Shown here one piece after another: positions 1 to 13,767 of a DNA stretch of 64,000 bases. Every line of letters begins with the position of its first letter. Within the stretch, counting starts at the first letter, position 1. Made by a program: the position numbers and the translations under genes. The notes beneath the pieces were generated by a model. That model worked only from the letters and a program-made list of their open reading frames with translations. It ran no database searches and was not told the origin of the DNA. Location: positions 8,866,001 through 8,930,000 of the forward strand of contig NC_135262.1 of assembly GCF_964204865.1 (NCBI RefSeq), in the 5' to 3' direction. The DNA comes from Styela clava. Its lineage: Eukaryota > Chordata > Ascidiacea > Stolidobranchia > Styelidae.

Positions 1-155
1 CTAGTTTCAGAAAAACTGAAATTTTTCCGCAATGCCGCAACTACTAAGATATACCATTGCAGTAAAGCATATCCTTGAAACTACAAATGATCTTTATTCA
101 TAAATTGATTCTCCTCATATGATTGTTATTTTTAAGTCTTAGTTTAAAAATTTAG

Positions 156-3100
156 AGAAATGTAACATGATGCAAGAGGAAAGAGATGATGCATTGACTG
201 AAGTTAAATCTTTGAGTGAAAAATTGGTTGAAGCTTACAAGGAACAACAAAATTTAAAGGTAGATTTTATTGTGATTCTAAATCTGATTTATTCTGAAAA
301 TAATTGCTTTTTTGGTAGTTTCGCTCATTTTTCTGGATATTAGATTGAATTGCTACATATTTTTTAAAAATATCAAAAAAATCTCATTCTTTGTGAAAGA
401 ATCGTGCATGTTGCTTTGGAGTTAATAGAATAAATGAAAAATTGACACTGTTATACATTTCTCTCATGATTTGGAAAAAAGGAGTTGTAAAAATTGTATA
501 ACATGCAATAACATCCAAGATTTTTATACACAACTGTAGCCTGGGCATTCTGTCTGAATATGGGTGGATTGAAATTATCTTGTTGTTATTCACTGTTTAT
601 GAAAATTGATGTATTTGCACCTCTTTGTTAATGAAGAGCAGTGGTTCTCCATGTTTTCTTGATCTCCTCACTACGCATAAAAAATCTGTTCACATTGTTC
701 CTTTAATTTTTAAACGATTTTTAGCAAATGATACCTGAAATTTATGCTCTGGCTTTTGCACAGTTTGAGAATTGGTCAAACTATGACCATAGATATGTAT
801 TACAAGACTAAATAACCAAACAATATTAGTAGAACTACACAGAATATAAAGTGAAATTTTTCTGTATTCTGCCCTCCTTCCGAGTTGTAAAATGTTGATG
901 AAGATAAAGAAAAATTGACAAATAGAAGATAATTCTTAAGTTCAAATTCTTCAGAAGGTCCAGAAGGCTTGTTTTCGATATGCTCTGTTGTTATGTTGTC
1001 AATAGGAATTTGGAGCAAAGTTTTACGGAATGTGTATCATTATGTTTTCATATATAAATTTCAAACGTTTATTTCAGTTAAAATTGGAATCAGCAATAAG
1101 CAATCATCAGCGGGATATTCTGCAGTTGAAAGATTCAAATTTTCATCTACAAGAAAATATTGACAAAGAAAGCATGACTCGTGAAAAGTTAGCAGAAGAT
1201 TTGAAACTACTCCAACAAAAAAATGACAATGCAGAAATCGATTTGAAAAATTACACGCAGAGATGCAAGGACCTACAGGAACAACTAATGGAAAGGTATG
1301 AAGAATAGCGTACGTTTTTATATTTACATTATCATTTTGCGTTAATTTACTGCTTACTAAGTTTTTACCTATCTTAATTAAACTTTAATTAATAGTTGCA
1401 ATTACGGAGACTTTGAAATTTTAATTTTCAATTGAAAGTTTGCTGTTTTTTTAATTGATTATTTGGATATCTCAATATCCGAATTGGTCTATGTACTAAA
1501 ATTCCACTCCTCAATTTTTTTTTTTTTCCAATCATTATTTAATCTCAATTTTAATATGGATCATTTTTATTTCCACACATGCATTTGGTTAAAAAAGAAT
1601 GGATTTTTTGTCACATATGACATTTTACTTTTTTCAAATTTTTTGAATTTTTTTTATATTCAATGTAATTCATCTAAACTAAACTAAGTAATATAACATG
1701 GAATTGATTCTCGCTCATTACCGTAGCTGTTTCCCTGACACCATTGGCATTCCAGAGCTCGCATGTGACATTGAACAGAGTTGTGTTTCGATGACTCCTG
1801 AGCAAGTGTTTTTGACCTTGCTTTGAGTATATTTTATGGAAAATGTATTTCTAACACTCATTTATGGATTAGACACTAAATATTGTATTTATATTCTGTA
1901 GTATTTTTTTGTTATGGAACAATTGTTGAATTGATACAAACGTACTCTATCTTGTTTTGTTTTTTAAATTTCAAGTTTTTGCTCACTTGCCGTTTTCTTC
2001 TCCTTTCACCTCATTGCCCTTATTCTTGCTTTTTTTTTTGCCGAAATTGTGTATGTTTTTCATCAATTAACTGTGCTTTTTAATTCTGATTTCTGAATAA
2101 ATCTTGTCATTTTAAAACAGTAAATATTAATTATTGCAAAGCGATTATTTTTTATTTTTAATTCATCATTATTATTATTTTATTTATCCATTTTCTCATT
2201 GCTAATCTCAAATTCAGCTGTAATTGTCGAAGTTACCTTATAATTTTTATTATTTTACATTTGTAATAAAGAATAATGGTACGTTTTTTAAATAGTCTCC
2301 AATTTAATTATGTTTTCGGTATGTTTCCATAAATAGAAGATATTCCTTAGAGTAAGGGTATAAGAATCATGTTGTTTTCGCAAAATTTATGTGCTTTCTT
2401 TGAAGTCAATTCAATCAATTCTTGGATTTTTAAATCCACATTGAAGAGTAATTAACTATGTTTGAATCTAGGTTTTGTTATGATTTTGAAAATAAACATT
2501 TGATATTACTGAATCACCCAATAAATTTAAATCTCAGATATTTAAATTACTCAAAATTGTTTAGTTTATCATATTTTTGGCTTTTGCTAGTTCCAGATGA
2601 TTTTGCTTCCTTTTTTTGGTCTTTTTTTCATATTGTTCAGTGTTTATGCTGCGTGATTGCCTTGAGTACAGCGTGTTTATATCATAATTATGAATACGTC
2701 TGTTTTATCTTTATTTCGTTATTTATGTGATGTTCCATTTAAAATATCTCTGAATTTGTTAGCAACCGGTTAACTGTAATCACTAATCTTTAATTTATAT
2801 TAGATCATACTGAAATATACAAACGATACTTATGGAATGCAAAAATGAACTTAATTATGTTTTTTTTCTGGGTAAAGGGTAAAGGGCGACCCGCAAAAAT
2901 TAATTTTTTAATAGTTTATTATTTATTCAGAATCAGTTCGGCATTGCCTACCTGTGATGCCTACAATGTTAAATTTAACACTTTAAAGTGCCAGGCCATG
3001 GCCACACACAGGATATAACAAATACTATTATAATTGTCTACACTACAGTTTTTCTATATTATTAGTTTATTTGGTATAAATATTTTTCTCATAAAGATGA

Positions 3101-6100
3101 TTTGAAGGGATTTTTAAGCCTTATGTGAAATGGTTTCATTGATACCTACCTAGCATTTTTATCATATATTTTATCAGAATTTTTTACAACCATTTCATCT
3201 GAAATCTATTTACTGGTAGTTTTAATGTGGCTTTGAAAAAACTAACAGCTCTAGTTCAGTGTTTTTCAAACTGGGCCTGTGTGCCCTCAAGGGGCCACAA
3301 AGGGGTTCTCTTAGCATCACGAACATATGCCTTTACTTGGTAACATTCACGAGGTATCATTAAGTTAAAGTAAATTGAATGTGAATTGTATAAATATTTG
3401 ACTGTAAAACAAATACTCAAAAACTCATAACCGACATGAAATAGTAACCGGACGAGAGGCCGTGGTTTGGCATATGGGTAAGCCGTCTTATTGACTTTCC
3501 TCTCCCCCGGGATAAATATGTATATCCTATCCTAATGTACTGTACTTAATTCGTTGTTTTTCTTTGTTTGCTTTTTATTATTTAACATGACAAACAAAAT
3601 AACTTTTTGAAACTCCTCAAAAGCAAAATTGGGGGCCAACAAGTGTGAGAGGAGCCTTGAAAAGGGCCTTGGATTATAGTTCAAGTTTAAGAAGCATTGA
3701 TCTAGTCATTTAAAGTCTTTATCATTAAAAAATAATATGTTGGTTGAATAAGCTTTCAAATTTTGCATGAATAGTGATTTGTTAGACTTAATAAACAAAA
3801 ATCATTTTCATTTTTATAGAAAAAAACGTTCAATTCACTGTGTGTTTTTGATTTGAAATAAATCTATGAAACTGGGAAAATTCTGTGTCTTTGTTCATTG
3901 ATTTTGTGACTAATTGGGCGAAGAGAGTGATATGAATAAATAATTTATATGCTGGTTGAGAATTTCCCTGTTTCAGAGATTTATTTCAATGATCCATGAG
4001 TTACTGGTGTCAATTTAATTTTCCACATAATTGGAAATTGTTATTTATTGGCATGGAATATTCTTCAAATACTAGATTATCAGTGGGCTATGTTTGGTAT
4101 TGGGGTAGGACAATTCAAATGCTATCGAATCTTTTATTCAAGTGATGTTTTAAAGGGCCAAAGGGGGGGAAGAAAAATCTAAGAATGTCAGATGGTCATG
4201 AACTGCCTGGGAACATCTTTGTTGCAAACTCCACTATGATATGAGTGTGTTATATTATGCTACTCGATGTACCTAATAAAAAGATGTTTTCTATTCCTGA
4301 TAACTACCACTGAAAAGCACTATATTCAGATCAAAAAATAGTTGCTTTAGTCACAAGCGCTCAACTTTGTTCGTTTGGAATATGTTATGTTATGCCACCA
4401 ACTTTTCTATACCCATTAATTTGAAAGCTATTCTTCAATCCCATTTGCTCTTTCACCCTTGGGTGTATCATATTAATCATTAGCAGATTCCTATTTTTCT
4501 ACTCACTCGCATCTCTGATCACCCTGCATGGTTTCTCATCCCGAGGGGGATAGGTCGGTGTGAGAGGATTGCTGGACTCCTCGCCGATAAATAATCCTAT
4601 ACCCAGAATGGGCTGGAAACCGGATGAGAGGTTGTGGGTGCACCATATAATCAAAACCATTTTATCTAAAATGTGAAAATCTTATCCTACATTCTTCAGC
4701 TATTGAAGTCATGCTCAGAATGTTAATATTCTCATAAGCCCATTTTTATTTTTATTCCAGAAATGAAAAGCGCAAAATTTCTGGTAAAGAAGAGTCGACT
4801 AACATGGAAAAAATTAAGGACTTGGAAGAGAATGTGCAAAGATTAGAGAAGGAAGCAGAAGAAGAAGGGAAACTATATGATCAATGTATAAATGAAAATG
4901 AAAAGCTCTTAGAGAAGGTAATATTTATAATCACAATAAGATATACAGGATATCTTTAATTATCTTGAGACGTAATTGAAGTCATTTTTTTCATGACGAG
5001 TTTCATATTTTAAACATAACATTTGTCTTTTTTGAATCTACTCTCAATGTATTAGCTTTTAAATAGTCCTGAAATAGTCCTCCAGTTTGAGAACCATGGT
5101 GTTCTGTAATCAATGCTATCTGTTATGTACTTGGACGCCTAAGGCGTGAGTGTTATCTACCGGCGCTTAAAATTCAACAGCGTTGTGACAAAAGCGCTTC
5201 TTATTTCCTATTGTTCTCTACCACTGAAAAATCAGCTTTTACATCGGGCGGGTATTCAAGCACCGGCCCTTATTTATTTTTATGTTCTGTTCACACGGGC
5301 GGCTATTCAAGCGGGCCCCCTAATCAAGATCGGGTGGTAAAACGAGCATATACGGTAGTCAAAAAAGGGAGGCAGTTTTGTATAACATACCTTTTAATTA
5401 ATTTCAGATCTACAGATCAAGTTGGAGTATTCATAAAATAAACACATTGGATGTAAAAGTCCTAGTTTTAAAACTAATTTTTATTTGTTCAATAAACATG
5501 AATTGTTTTTCTCCGGCCAGGAAAGAAAGTTTGAAGATACAATTGATGCATTACAAAAGGAACTCAATGAAATGAAAACATTATTGCAAGCCCTGGAACA
5601 GGACAAGGTATATTAATAAGATTATGTTTTGTGAAAGAAACACGATGACCTAACACCTATGATCGTTTTTGTTGGTTGAAAATTTCTTGGTGAATTTTTT
5701 TAGAATTCTCTTGAAGTGGAACTAACTAATGAGAAAAGCAAGGTTTTGGAACGTTTACAAGAATTCATGAATGTTTCATCTGCAATTAACTCCGCAACAG
5801 AAGCAGTTGGTAATACAGAAAAACAGTTTCAAATATTGACAGGTGAGTTGTGCTTTATTTACAACTAAAGTGAAAGAAATCGAAAGTATGTTTGTATCAA
5901 AAATTACCGAAATATGTTTCTCAGCATAATGTGATATGCACAAAGTAAATTTATTACGAACCCAAGAGTATTGATAGCTAGAGTTTATCTGGAGTCACCC
6001 TTTTCAAAGACTCTAAGTGGTCAAGTCATCTGAACAAAATGACTCGACTTGAACTCAAGACTCAACCAACTACCAGAAAAACTTGACTTAAGTTTAGGCA

Positions 6101-9100
6101 AGTTGTTGAAATAGCGAGAAAAATTGCAGGGAAATATGAATTACCGTGTTGATAAATGTTTATGGGAAATAATCAAATAATCATTGGCTTTTCATAGAAA
6201 TAATAAAATAAAAAATGTTGATGCCGAGGTAAATATTGTCACGACATTGACATGATCACATATACATGATACATGATTAGTTAGACGCAAGGTGGTATTA
6301 GTGTTGATATGACACAATTTTATATTCATTTCATTTTTGTCTCTGAAATCAAGGAATTGGGCTAGATTTGTGACTCGAAATAGCTTTCAAACTTTCAAAT
6401 TGCCTGAGACGCTGACTTGACTATTACTCTGGATTTAGGAACTTGTACCCAAAATTGGTTAATTTAGAGCGTAGCTTATTTTGGTTCATTAGTCAATATG
6501 AAATTTGGTATAAAGCGAACTAAAAGAAGTTTTAGAATATCAAATGATAATAGAACTTCGAATACTGCTCAAAATAGTATTAAAAGCTTAAATAATTTTC
6601 AAGATATCAACCACATTTGCCCACTTTAATTCAAATTCCTCTACTTATTAATCTTCTTTTTTATTATCTTTTCTTATTTGTTGTAGAAAATCTCGACAAA
6701 AAAGAGATGGAAGATGCCAGTTTTCAAATGAATGTTATAAGATCGTGCATTGAATCGGAACGAATCCAAGCTAAGAAAGAATATGATGAATTAAATGGTG
6801 AAAACGAGAGTAGAAAAAGAATGATTATATCGTTCGAGAAGAAATTGGAAAATCTAGAGGTGAAATCTTCTTTTTGTCTTTGTGAAGAGTACCACTCAAT
6901 AAATCATTGTAAATACTTTTCAGTATCAGGACACCGATTGCCAAAAATTTCGAAGATTTTACAACTTTTCCATTTTTAAACATGTTTGTTGGTTTTACTC
7001 CATGATTACAATTTTGTTAATAAAATTGAATAATTAAATACATAATTCTTTGTTAGAACGAAAATGCCGAACTTGTGCAAAACAAAGAAAATGTGAAGGA
7101 ATTGCAGGGAAGGTTGCTGAAAGCTGAAGAGGAAAAAAAAGAATCTTCAACATCTTACCGAGCCATTGAACAAGAATTTATAAAAATGGCTGAAAAGTTG
7201 GAAGCAGAAAGAGAAGATGCAATTAAGGTAAATAGTATTTTTGAGATTTTTAATCAAATACCGGTAATCTCCAATTGTAAGATTGATATTATCTGGGTAA
7301 ACCAGACTTGTTAAATAAACCAATTTTTTAAATATTAAGCTATATTAATCTATGATTTACATTTTAGTTGAAAGATGAAATATCTCAAGGATTGAAAAGA
7401 GAAGATAATTTAAAAATTGAAATGGAAGAGATGCAATCTGTGTCAAGTGAATTGAAAGCTAAACTTATTCAGCTATTACAGTAAGTATACGCAGCTGAGT
7501 GTTAGAATTTTAGAGATCTTGAGTTAAAATTCTATATCTACAATATCGCACAGGTTGTGTAATAAAATTCTTGGAAGATTTATTATTTATAGTAGTTGCG
7601 TCTGCTTGTGTGACCCCTCATTCGGAGTAAAGATACAGAGCAAATCATTAAAATTTTAAGTAATAGAATATTTCTCTGTCTCTGCACCCAAAAAACAATA
7701 GCCTTTAAAACTTTTTGGGTCAAAAACCTATCGACAGTGACTTTTGAACATTATTCCACGTATGTAATATAGTAATTTTCTATTTTGACACACTCCTTAT
7801 AGCAGTGGTTTCAAATTGATTCTAATTCGATTATGTTGGCATACTTTTGCCTTTTTGCAAAAATTTATTGTTCATTCTCCATAGTATAATCATCACAGAA
7901 CATTCAGATTACAGTCAAACCTATTCTACTTATAACTTATTTTTGGAATGGTGAAGGAGGGGGGGGGGGGCATGCATGTTAAAAGCCCATGGAATGGGAG
8001 CCACGAGTCCTAAATGTTTGGGTACCACAGCCTCGGAGGATTTTCATATTTATCATGGGTAGAGGAAAGGCAATAAGACGATCATATGACAAACTATGGC
8101 TTCTCGTGTGGTTACCAGTCCATGTCGGGTATAGAAGTAGGTAACTAGTTATTCGTTTCAGTTACATGGACTTGAAATAAAAATCATCATTTAAATGCTA
8201 TTCATAGGGAAAAAGACGCTCTTTGGAAGGAATGTGACGAGCTGAGATATCTTCAAAAACTACAAGAAGAAGGCGAAGGTGTTGAAGGAAAATGGATGGA
8301 AGATCAGGAAGCAAGATATTGTTTATATTGTGGAACTCAATTTAATTTTATAATAAGGAAACATCACTGCAGGTGAGAAACATGAAGTGTTGTTGTGTGT
8401 CACATAGGTATTAGGGATATATTATGTTAGATTACCACGTTGGTATTACAGGTTGAATATTTGAAGTTTAAACCCTATGTTGGCTATTCTAACTAGAGTG
8501 TAAAAATATTAGGGGCAAATAGGGAACTAAAAATATTGCACTTCGAAAATTGTCAATTCTTTGGTTTTTATCTGCTTGCCTAAACCTTGTGTTTCATGCC
8601 TGCCTATCAAGCAATGCATTTATTGCGCAAGACTATTAGCATTGTGTCTCATCTGCTTGTCTAACGAGCATTGTGTTTCCAAACACCGGACACCGCTGTT
8701 TCAATACGGCCCGCCGAATTTAAGTGAAATAGTTTAACTCTTTGTTTTTTCTATTTGCGTTCTAGATGCCGCCAATTGTTACGTCAATATCACAGTTTTA
8801 TCATGTATATATTTGTAACAATTCAATGGTTCTGGTGTCTTAATTATCCTTACCGGTATTGGTATCGGCTCCTCGCGAGAGCTCTCCTGGCTTGCGAATA
8901 TCCTCTTGCTCCTAATTTTGGCCCTCGATCAATCAACTTCAGGAACCACTGCTTCTGAGCATTATCTGCTTGTCTATGGCCTTGTGTGGTTTAGTTTAAT
9001 GGTCTTTAATTTACTGACCTAAAGCCTTTTACTTTAATTGTTTGTCCTAGATGAGTATAGCAAGGTGTGAAAACACCCCATAGGGAGGCTGAAGTCAATT

Positions 9101-11988
9101 CAGCCATATATGAAAAACATAGTTTGGACGTTTTATATTTTCAGGTTATGTGGAAAAATCTTCTGTAATGATTGTTCAAAGCAATGGATAATAACGAAAA
9201 AAGATGGAAAGCACGAACGATGTTGTTTATCTTGTCTTGAACTACATAAAAAAAGAAATGGTAGGTGTTAGCGAACGCAAATTATTAGCGTACTAGAACT
9301 TAGCCAAAATCTTAAACTTTCGTGTTTCAGCAGTGTTAGATCTGCCGCTCCATGGCATCAAGAAACTAATTAATAATATTACATGTTTTCTTTTCTTATC
9401 GGGTTTGTACATGCAAATCTTACACAAGGCAATCATTATTAGCTTAGTGACTACTGGCTATATCCCATTTTCTATCAGATATTTTCCTAGTTTATATACA
9501 GATAGTCATTTTTGCAATGTTGATATTGATTTAAGGCCAACCGAATGAGCATGAAACAAATTTAGTTGCTAGTTATTAACTTTGTAGGGCACTATTGATC
9601 CATGTTCAATTTTTTGTAAAACAAAAATTTTAAGTGGCTACTCGCGATTATATGTTCTTTTATTACTATTTTAGAAATTAAATCATTGACATCCAAAGTT
9701 TCGTCTCAGAATATGGAATCTTCCCCGATCAAAGGTGTTGCAACGACCATGCCAAATGACACTGAATTTGATTCCATTACTGATGAAGAATTAAATGATT
9801 CGATTGAAACCGAAACTCCACACTCATCTAATAATGACTCTATTTTCCATACACCAAATGCCAAAATGAGTTCTGAACATTCAAGGTATTGCTTCATTGC
9901 TTTTAGACCTTATTCTTGGTGACCCAAATTTAAAAAAAAAATTATAATACAATGTGAAATCTTACAACCTAAAAAAATGCCTGAATACTAAATGATATGT
10001 AGTGCTTTCCATGGTCATTTCCAAAAAATATGGTTTTAACGAATACAGAATAGTTGAAAAATATGTTTTTCAGTGAGGTTTTCCATTACGAATGGTAATT
10101 TGTATTTCATAAGTTTATTTGATGTTTGTTGTGATAGAATTGATTACAAAATACTAATAGCACATATATCAACATCTCTATAATGATACCTATGTGGGCA
10201 CAAAATTTGATTTTTCTCAATTTGAAAGCCAATTCTTTATTCCAGGGATAGTATCGCAAGTTTGCCTTCAGATAACATCGATAGTTTGTCAGATGAATCA
10301 CAGGAAGCTGTTGTAGCTGCTGGAGATTTTCTAAAAGTTCCTATTCATGTGAAAACACCTGGTACTACCTTGTTGTGGAAATTTTCATCCGATCGAAGCA
10401 TTGATTTTCAGTTATCTTACGCTTCTTCAGAGGTGGGTCTGAAATTTTTCTAATAATCCAGAAGAGAAGAAGTTAACTAGATAGCGATCGGAGACCGTCG
10501 ACTTATCGATCTTGCGGTTCGATTTCTTCGCTCTGACTCAATAGCGACACTGCGTGTCCTATCACTAATTAATTAATAACTCACTAATTATACGACATAA
10601 TTCATCCAAAATCAATGGGCTTCTGGTCCGCTTTCGTGATATATCGCGAGTCGCGACCCAAAACTGGGTCGCTTGGTTTTTCAACTTTTGTTTTTTAGGA
10701 AATTTTATTGTTTATTTATATTTGGTATTGCTCAGTAGTAATTGTATATGCGAGAAGTATCACTGTGTAAAATCTTGGCATCATCTATTTGGTTTAACTT
10801 ACCAACAGCAAACAAGCGCAACCTCACCACCAGTGCAATTTTCAATCAATTTCTGTTGAAATGAATGCTATGAAAAATTGACTGTTCTATATTACACATT
10901 AATTTAATGAAAGCACGATATGCCGTTTAGTACGTGAGTATATTCTTGGGTCGCAAGATTTCACAAAATTTTTTTTTTTTCGAATTTGGGTCGCTTGAAA
11001 AAAATTTGGGTGTTCTTATCGAGGCCTGTATATTTCTATTGTCTGATTGTCGACCAAAGAAACTTCAACTTTTATGTAATTGATTAGTCATTGCATGTGT
11101 TACCATTGTTAATCTGTCTCACTATAATTTCATAAACTTTGAATATTAGGAATCAGAAGAACATAATCTAATACCAAGATGTCGATGTGATTCTCATTCT
11201 GAACCTGTTCAAGGGAAAATGGTTTCGAAACAATCCGGAATCTACACTTTTGAATTTGACAACAGGTTTTCAAGGTTAGGGACTTACATTTAATTATACA
11301 TATTTGTTATCTCTTCATTCTATGTAAAAGGCTTTTTAAAAGCAGTTAGCTTGGCCGAAACTCAAAATAAAATTTTGAAAAATATGATTGCTTTTTCTTG
11401 AACAATGCTGAAAAATTGGAAGTTTTTTTATGTTAGGGCATTACAACATTACTGTAAATATGCCACATCAGAGTATTCGAAATGCTATCTAAGGTAAGTA
11501 AATCTATTTCAAAATGAGATATTTAGCGTCTTCTTACCCCTGACCTATAGAGGACTTACTTAACAATATGGGTAGACACTGTTTGCTGCACTCTCGTGAG
11601 CTGGTGTTTATCTGCTGTACCAAATTTAGCGAACACTGGTGATTTTTTTGGTACTTCAAAGGAAAATCAGGCCGGGATGAGAAAGAAGAGTTGACATTGC
11701 CTTTATTCTTTAGGCCTGCATGTTTTCAAACCTTGAAAAAGGCATAAATTCGCATTACTATCACAAAATTGAGTTTTATTTGATGGCGGCAAGAGTGTCG
11801 TGATTTCTTTCCCTGATAATTTGGCAACGCACGAATAAATAGTTTGGGAACCGCTGAGTTATGGAAATACTACATTTATAATTTCATTACCATGAATAAT
11901 GTTAGTTTTCAAACTCTCTATTTTTCGTAGATTCAATTCAAAGTCTGTTAATTATTCACTACAACTTAAAGAACCTAGTCAACAATGA
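156..11988 (+). CDS. FYCO1: FYCO1 orthologue, 3' portion (coiled coil, FYVE, LIR, GOLD)
   Basis: FYCO1 is the adaptor that links LC3- and PI3P-positive autophagosomes and late endosomes to kinesin for plus-end transport. Fourteen exons join in phase: 156-259, 1078-1295, 4761-4917, 5521-5607, 5704-5842, 6687-6859, 7057-7227, 7368-7480, 8208-8372, 9145-9260, 9675-9885, 10246-10432, 11150-11274 and 11931-11988 (TGA), about 674 codons. The first eight encode a charged coiled coil. Exons 9-10 form the FYVE finger: W-x2-D, then RKHHCRLCG, with all four Cys pairs present. Exon 11 carries FDSITDEEL, an F-x-x-I LC3-interacting motif where vertebrate FYCO1 has its own. Exons 12-14 form a C-terminal GOLD-like beta domain (PGTTLLWKFSSD). 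The order FYVE-LIR-GOLD separates it from EEA1 and other FYVE proteins. The N-terminal RUN domain and start codon lie outside the window. The introns hold repeats. Confidence 0.93.
3257..3699. mobile_element. hAT-like non-autonomous element (weak target duplication)
   Basis: The left end reads CAGTGTTTTTCAAACTGGG; the right end, read inward, is CAATGCTTCTTAAACTTG. These are imperfect terminal inverted repeats of hAT type. Flanking 8-mers CTCTAGTT (3249-3256) and ATCTAGTC (3700-3707) match at 6 of 8 positions, so this is an old insertion. No transposase frame is present. Confidence 0.6.
3430..3535 (+). repeat. Dispersed repeat family R1, copy 1
   Basis: The block ACCGGACGAGAGGCCGTGG, a CATATGG, then CTTATTGACTTTCCTC and a ...GGGATAAATATG tail recurs in the window. 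Related copies lie at about 4545-4655 (plus), 8040-8140 (minus) and 19305-19410 (plus). The first copy lies within the 3257-3699 element. No clear tRNA head was seen, so the class is unknown. Confidence 0.55.
4545..4655 (+). repeat. Dispersed repeat family R1, copy 2
   Basis: Contains GATAAATAATCCTATACCC and CCGGATGAGAGGTTGTGGG, clearly related to the 3430-3535 copy, in the same FYCO1 intron and orientation. Confidence 0.5.
8040..8145 (-). repeat. Dispersed repeat family R1, copy 3 (reverse)
   Basis: On the minus strand it reads GGACTGGTAACCACACGAGA, then GTCATATGATCGTCTTATTG and CCTTTCCTC, matching the core of the other R1 copies. It lies in the FYCO1 intron before the FYVE exons. Confidence 0.5.
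10470..10690 (+). repeat. tRNA-like SINE, copy 1
   Basis: A head with TAGCGATCGGAGACCG and, about 36 bases on, GCGGTTCGATTTC resembles pol III A and B boxes. The downstream body (AATTATACGACATAATTCAT, then a GATATATCGCG) recurs at 28563-28790, with about three quarters of bases shared. It lies just after FYCO1 exon 12. Confidence 0.55.
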
Positions 11989-12362
11989 AATCCAAGATGA
12001 GAAATCGCAATTCGATGGAAACCAGCTTGAAATTGTGTTGTTGAGTTAAACTCATAATCTAAAATATTTAAATATATTCAATTTTGTATTAATTTTGATT
12101 TTGCTTTTTGATAGTGTGAAATTTTTTTTTATATAGTACTATTTTTATTAATGGTACATTCATATGCCCACATTTGACTATTCTATTTGTCTCAATTTTT
12201 CTCCTACTAAAATTGTTCCATGTTGCAACTATCAACTATAGCTTATTTAGGCACCATATTAATCCTGCTGCATTAGAGATTAAATAATTCGAATTCGATG
12301 TTTATTGTTATTAGAACTGTTCAACGAACCTTCTGAAATATTGAATCGATGATTATCTAACA
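11989..12362. other. FYCO1 3' flank
   Basis: Probable 3' UTR and flank. There is no AATAAA; an ATTAAA variant near 12280 is the best poly(A) signal candidate. The stretch ends in the 8-bp target duplication of the next element. Confidence 0.4.
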
Positions 12363-13759
12363 CAGGGGTCACCAAACTTTTTTGACCGCGGGCCGGGTAT
12401 GACTCAAATTGTGTTGAAACGGGCCGGATGAATATTTTTGTCAATGCAATACAATAAATTCACAAATGTTGGGAATATCGCAGAATATAGATCGAGAACA
12501 TCCTAGGAAAAAAATTGACAATATGTCTATATCTAGACAACTATCCTGAGTTTAGCTGTTATCAAAACGTTGCTGTCATGAATTAGAAATGTTACAAAAT
12601 CCGCGGCAAAAATTGTACGCATCACGTCTGCTAAGTACCGTTACGCCGTGTTGAAATACCGCTCATAAAAACGACTGCCTGCTGTAGCTTGGAATTCTAT
12701 GAAATTTTGACATAATTTAGATAAAATGAACAACTATTATCTGGTATTTGAATTTTTTCATTAGCGCATAAATTTCCCAACATTCGACGCTTTTAAAAAT
12801 TACGCTCCAGTTATACGTAGTGCAAATTATTGATATTGTCTACGGACACCAATAAAATTTATATGGACGTGTGTATTTCTTGTCTAACTTGATACTTACC
12901 AATTTTTATGAAGTTCGTACAATCAGAACATCGTTAATTATTACCCACAATGAACCACTGTCAAACTATCATGCACAACTCCAGCGTTTATTTGCGACGA
13001 TCTTTCGGCGGTGTCAATGACTGTTGCCAGAATAAAATCCTGAAATTATCTCAATATACCATAGATGTGACGCACATCGAAAGATTAGTGATTGATATGT
13101 GTTATTTTTCCATATTTAGTACAGTTCTTATCAAAAAAGTAAGACAATCATTATGGAAAAAATTGGCTGTCGGGCAGTACTAAAATTCCGATATCTCCGT
13201 TATTTCTTGACCGTTTATTCCAAACTTGGTATTGTTTTCTATTTTTACTCAGATCTTTCCACTGGAGCAGTTTTTATTTAAATCGGATGAACTTCCATTT
13301 TTTTGTAACATACCTACATGAATATCCGCATTAAAGCAGTACAAAAGTTAGTGTGGCTTTTGAAATTGGAGCAGTACGCGAGGGATTACAGTACTGTTAG
13401 CACAAAATGCACATTCGACGTTTATTTTAGCACGAAAAACAAACAGTTTCGTCGAAAGCAAGCGCCACGAGTGTACAAGTGTATCGCAGAAAACGTTACG
13501 TACTGGTAGCATTCAAAGTCGCAAAAACGAAGTTTTGTTTACAACCACAACTGAAAATCTGTCAGGGTGACAAAAGTGTCTGAGCGGATGCGGAAAGGCC
13601 TATTATTACGTCACTTTTCTGCATCTTGCCGATTGGCCAATGTTACGAAATAAACAAGGACGACGATGCTCGTGAAAATCTTCCTTGGAAAAAAATTTAG
13701 CCATTTTTGCGTGTTATTGCGGACCGGATAAAATGACGGCCGTAGTTTGGTGACCCCTG
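12363..13759. mobile_element. hAT-type non-autonomous transposon, 1.4 kb, perfect TSD
   Basis: Both ends begin CAGGGGTCACCAAACT reading inward. The element is bounded by identical 8-bp duplications ATCTAACA at 12355-12362 and 13760-13767, the hallmark of hAT transposition. The perfect TSD argues for a fairly recent insertion. Internal frames (12950-13183, 13318-13509) are short, and no transposase motif is recognisable, so it depended on a partner in trans. It sits between FYCO1 and EXOSC10. Confidence 0.9.
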
Positions 13760-13767
13760 ATCTAACA

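Larger units (their letters stand above)
1296..4760. other. Large FYCO1 intron, repeat-bearing, no further exon seen
   Basis: This 3.5 kb intron joins a phase-2 donor (GAAAG|GTATGA) to a matching acceptor (TTCCAG|AAATG). It contains an hAT-like element (3257-3699) and two copies of a dispersed repeat (about 3440-3530 and 4545-4655). The open frames in it are AT-rich and lack splice-compatible coding character. Confidence 0.6.

Noticed and set aside
12950-13509. Frames inside the 1.4 kb hAT element as a transposase or host gene
   Set aside because: No hAT dimerisation or catalytic motif visible and the frames are short; treated as non-coding filler of a non-autonomous element.
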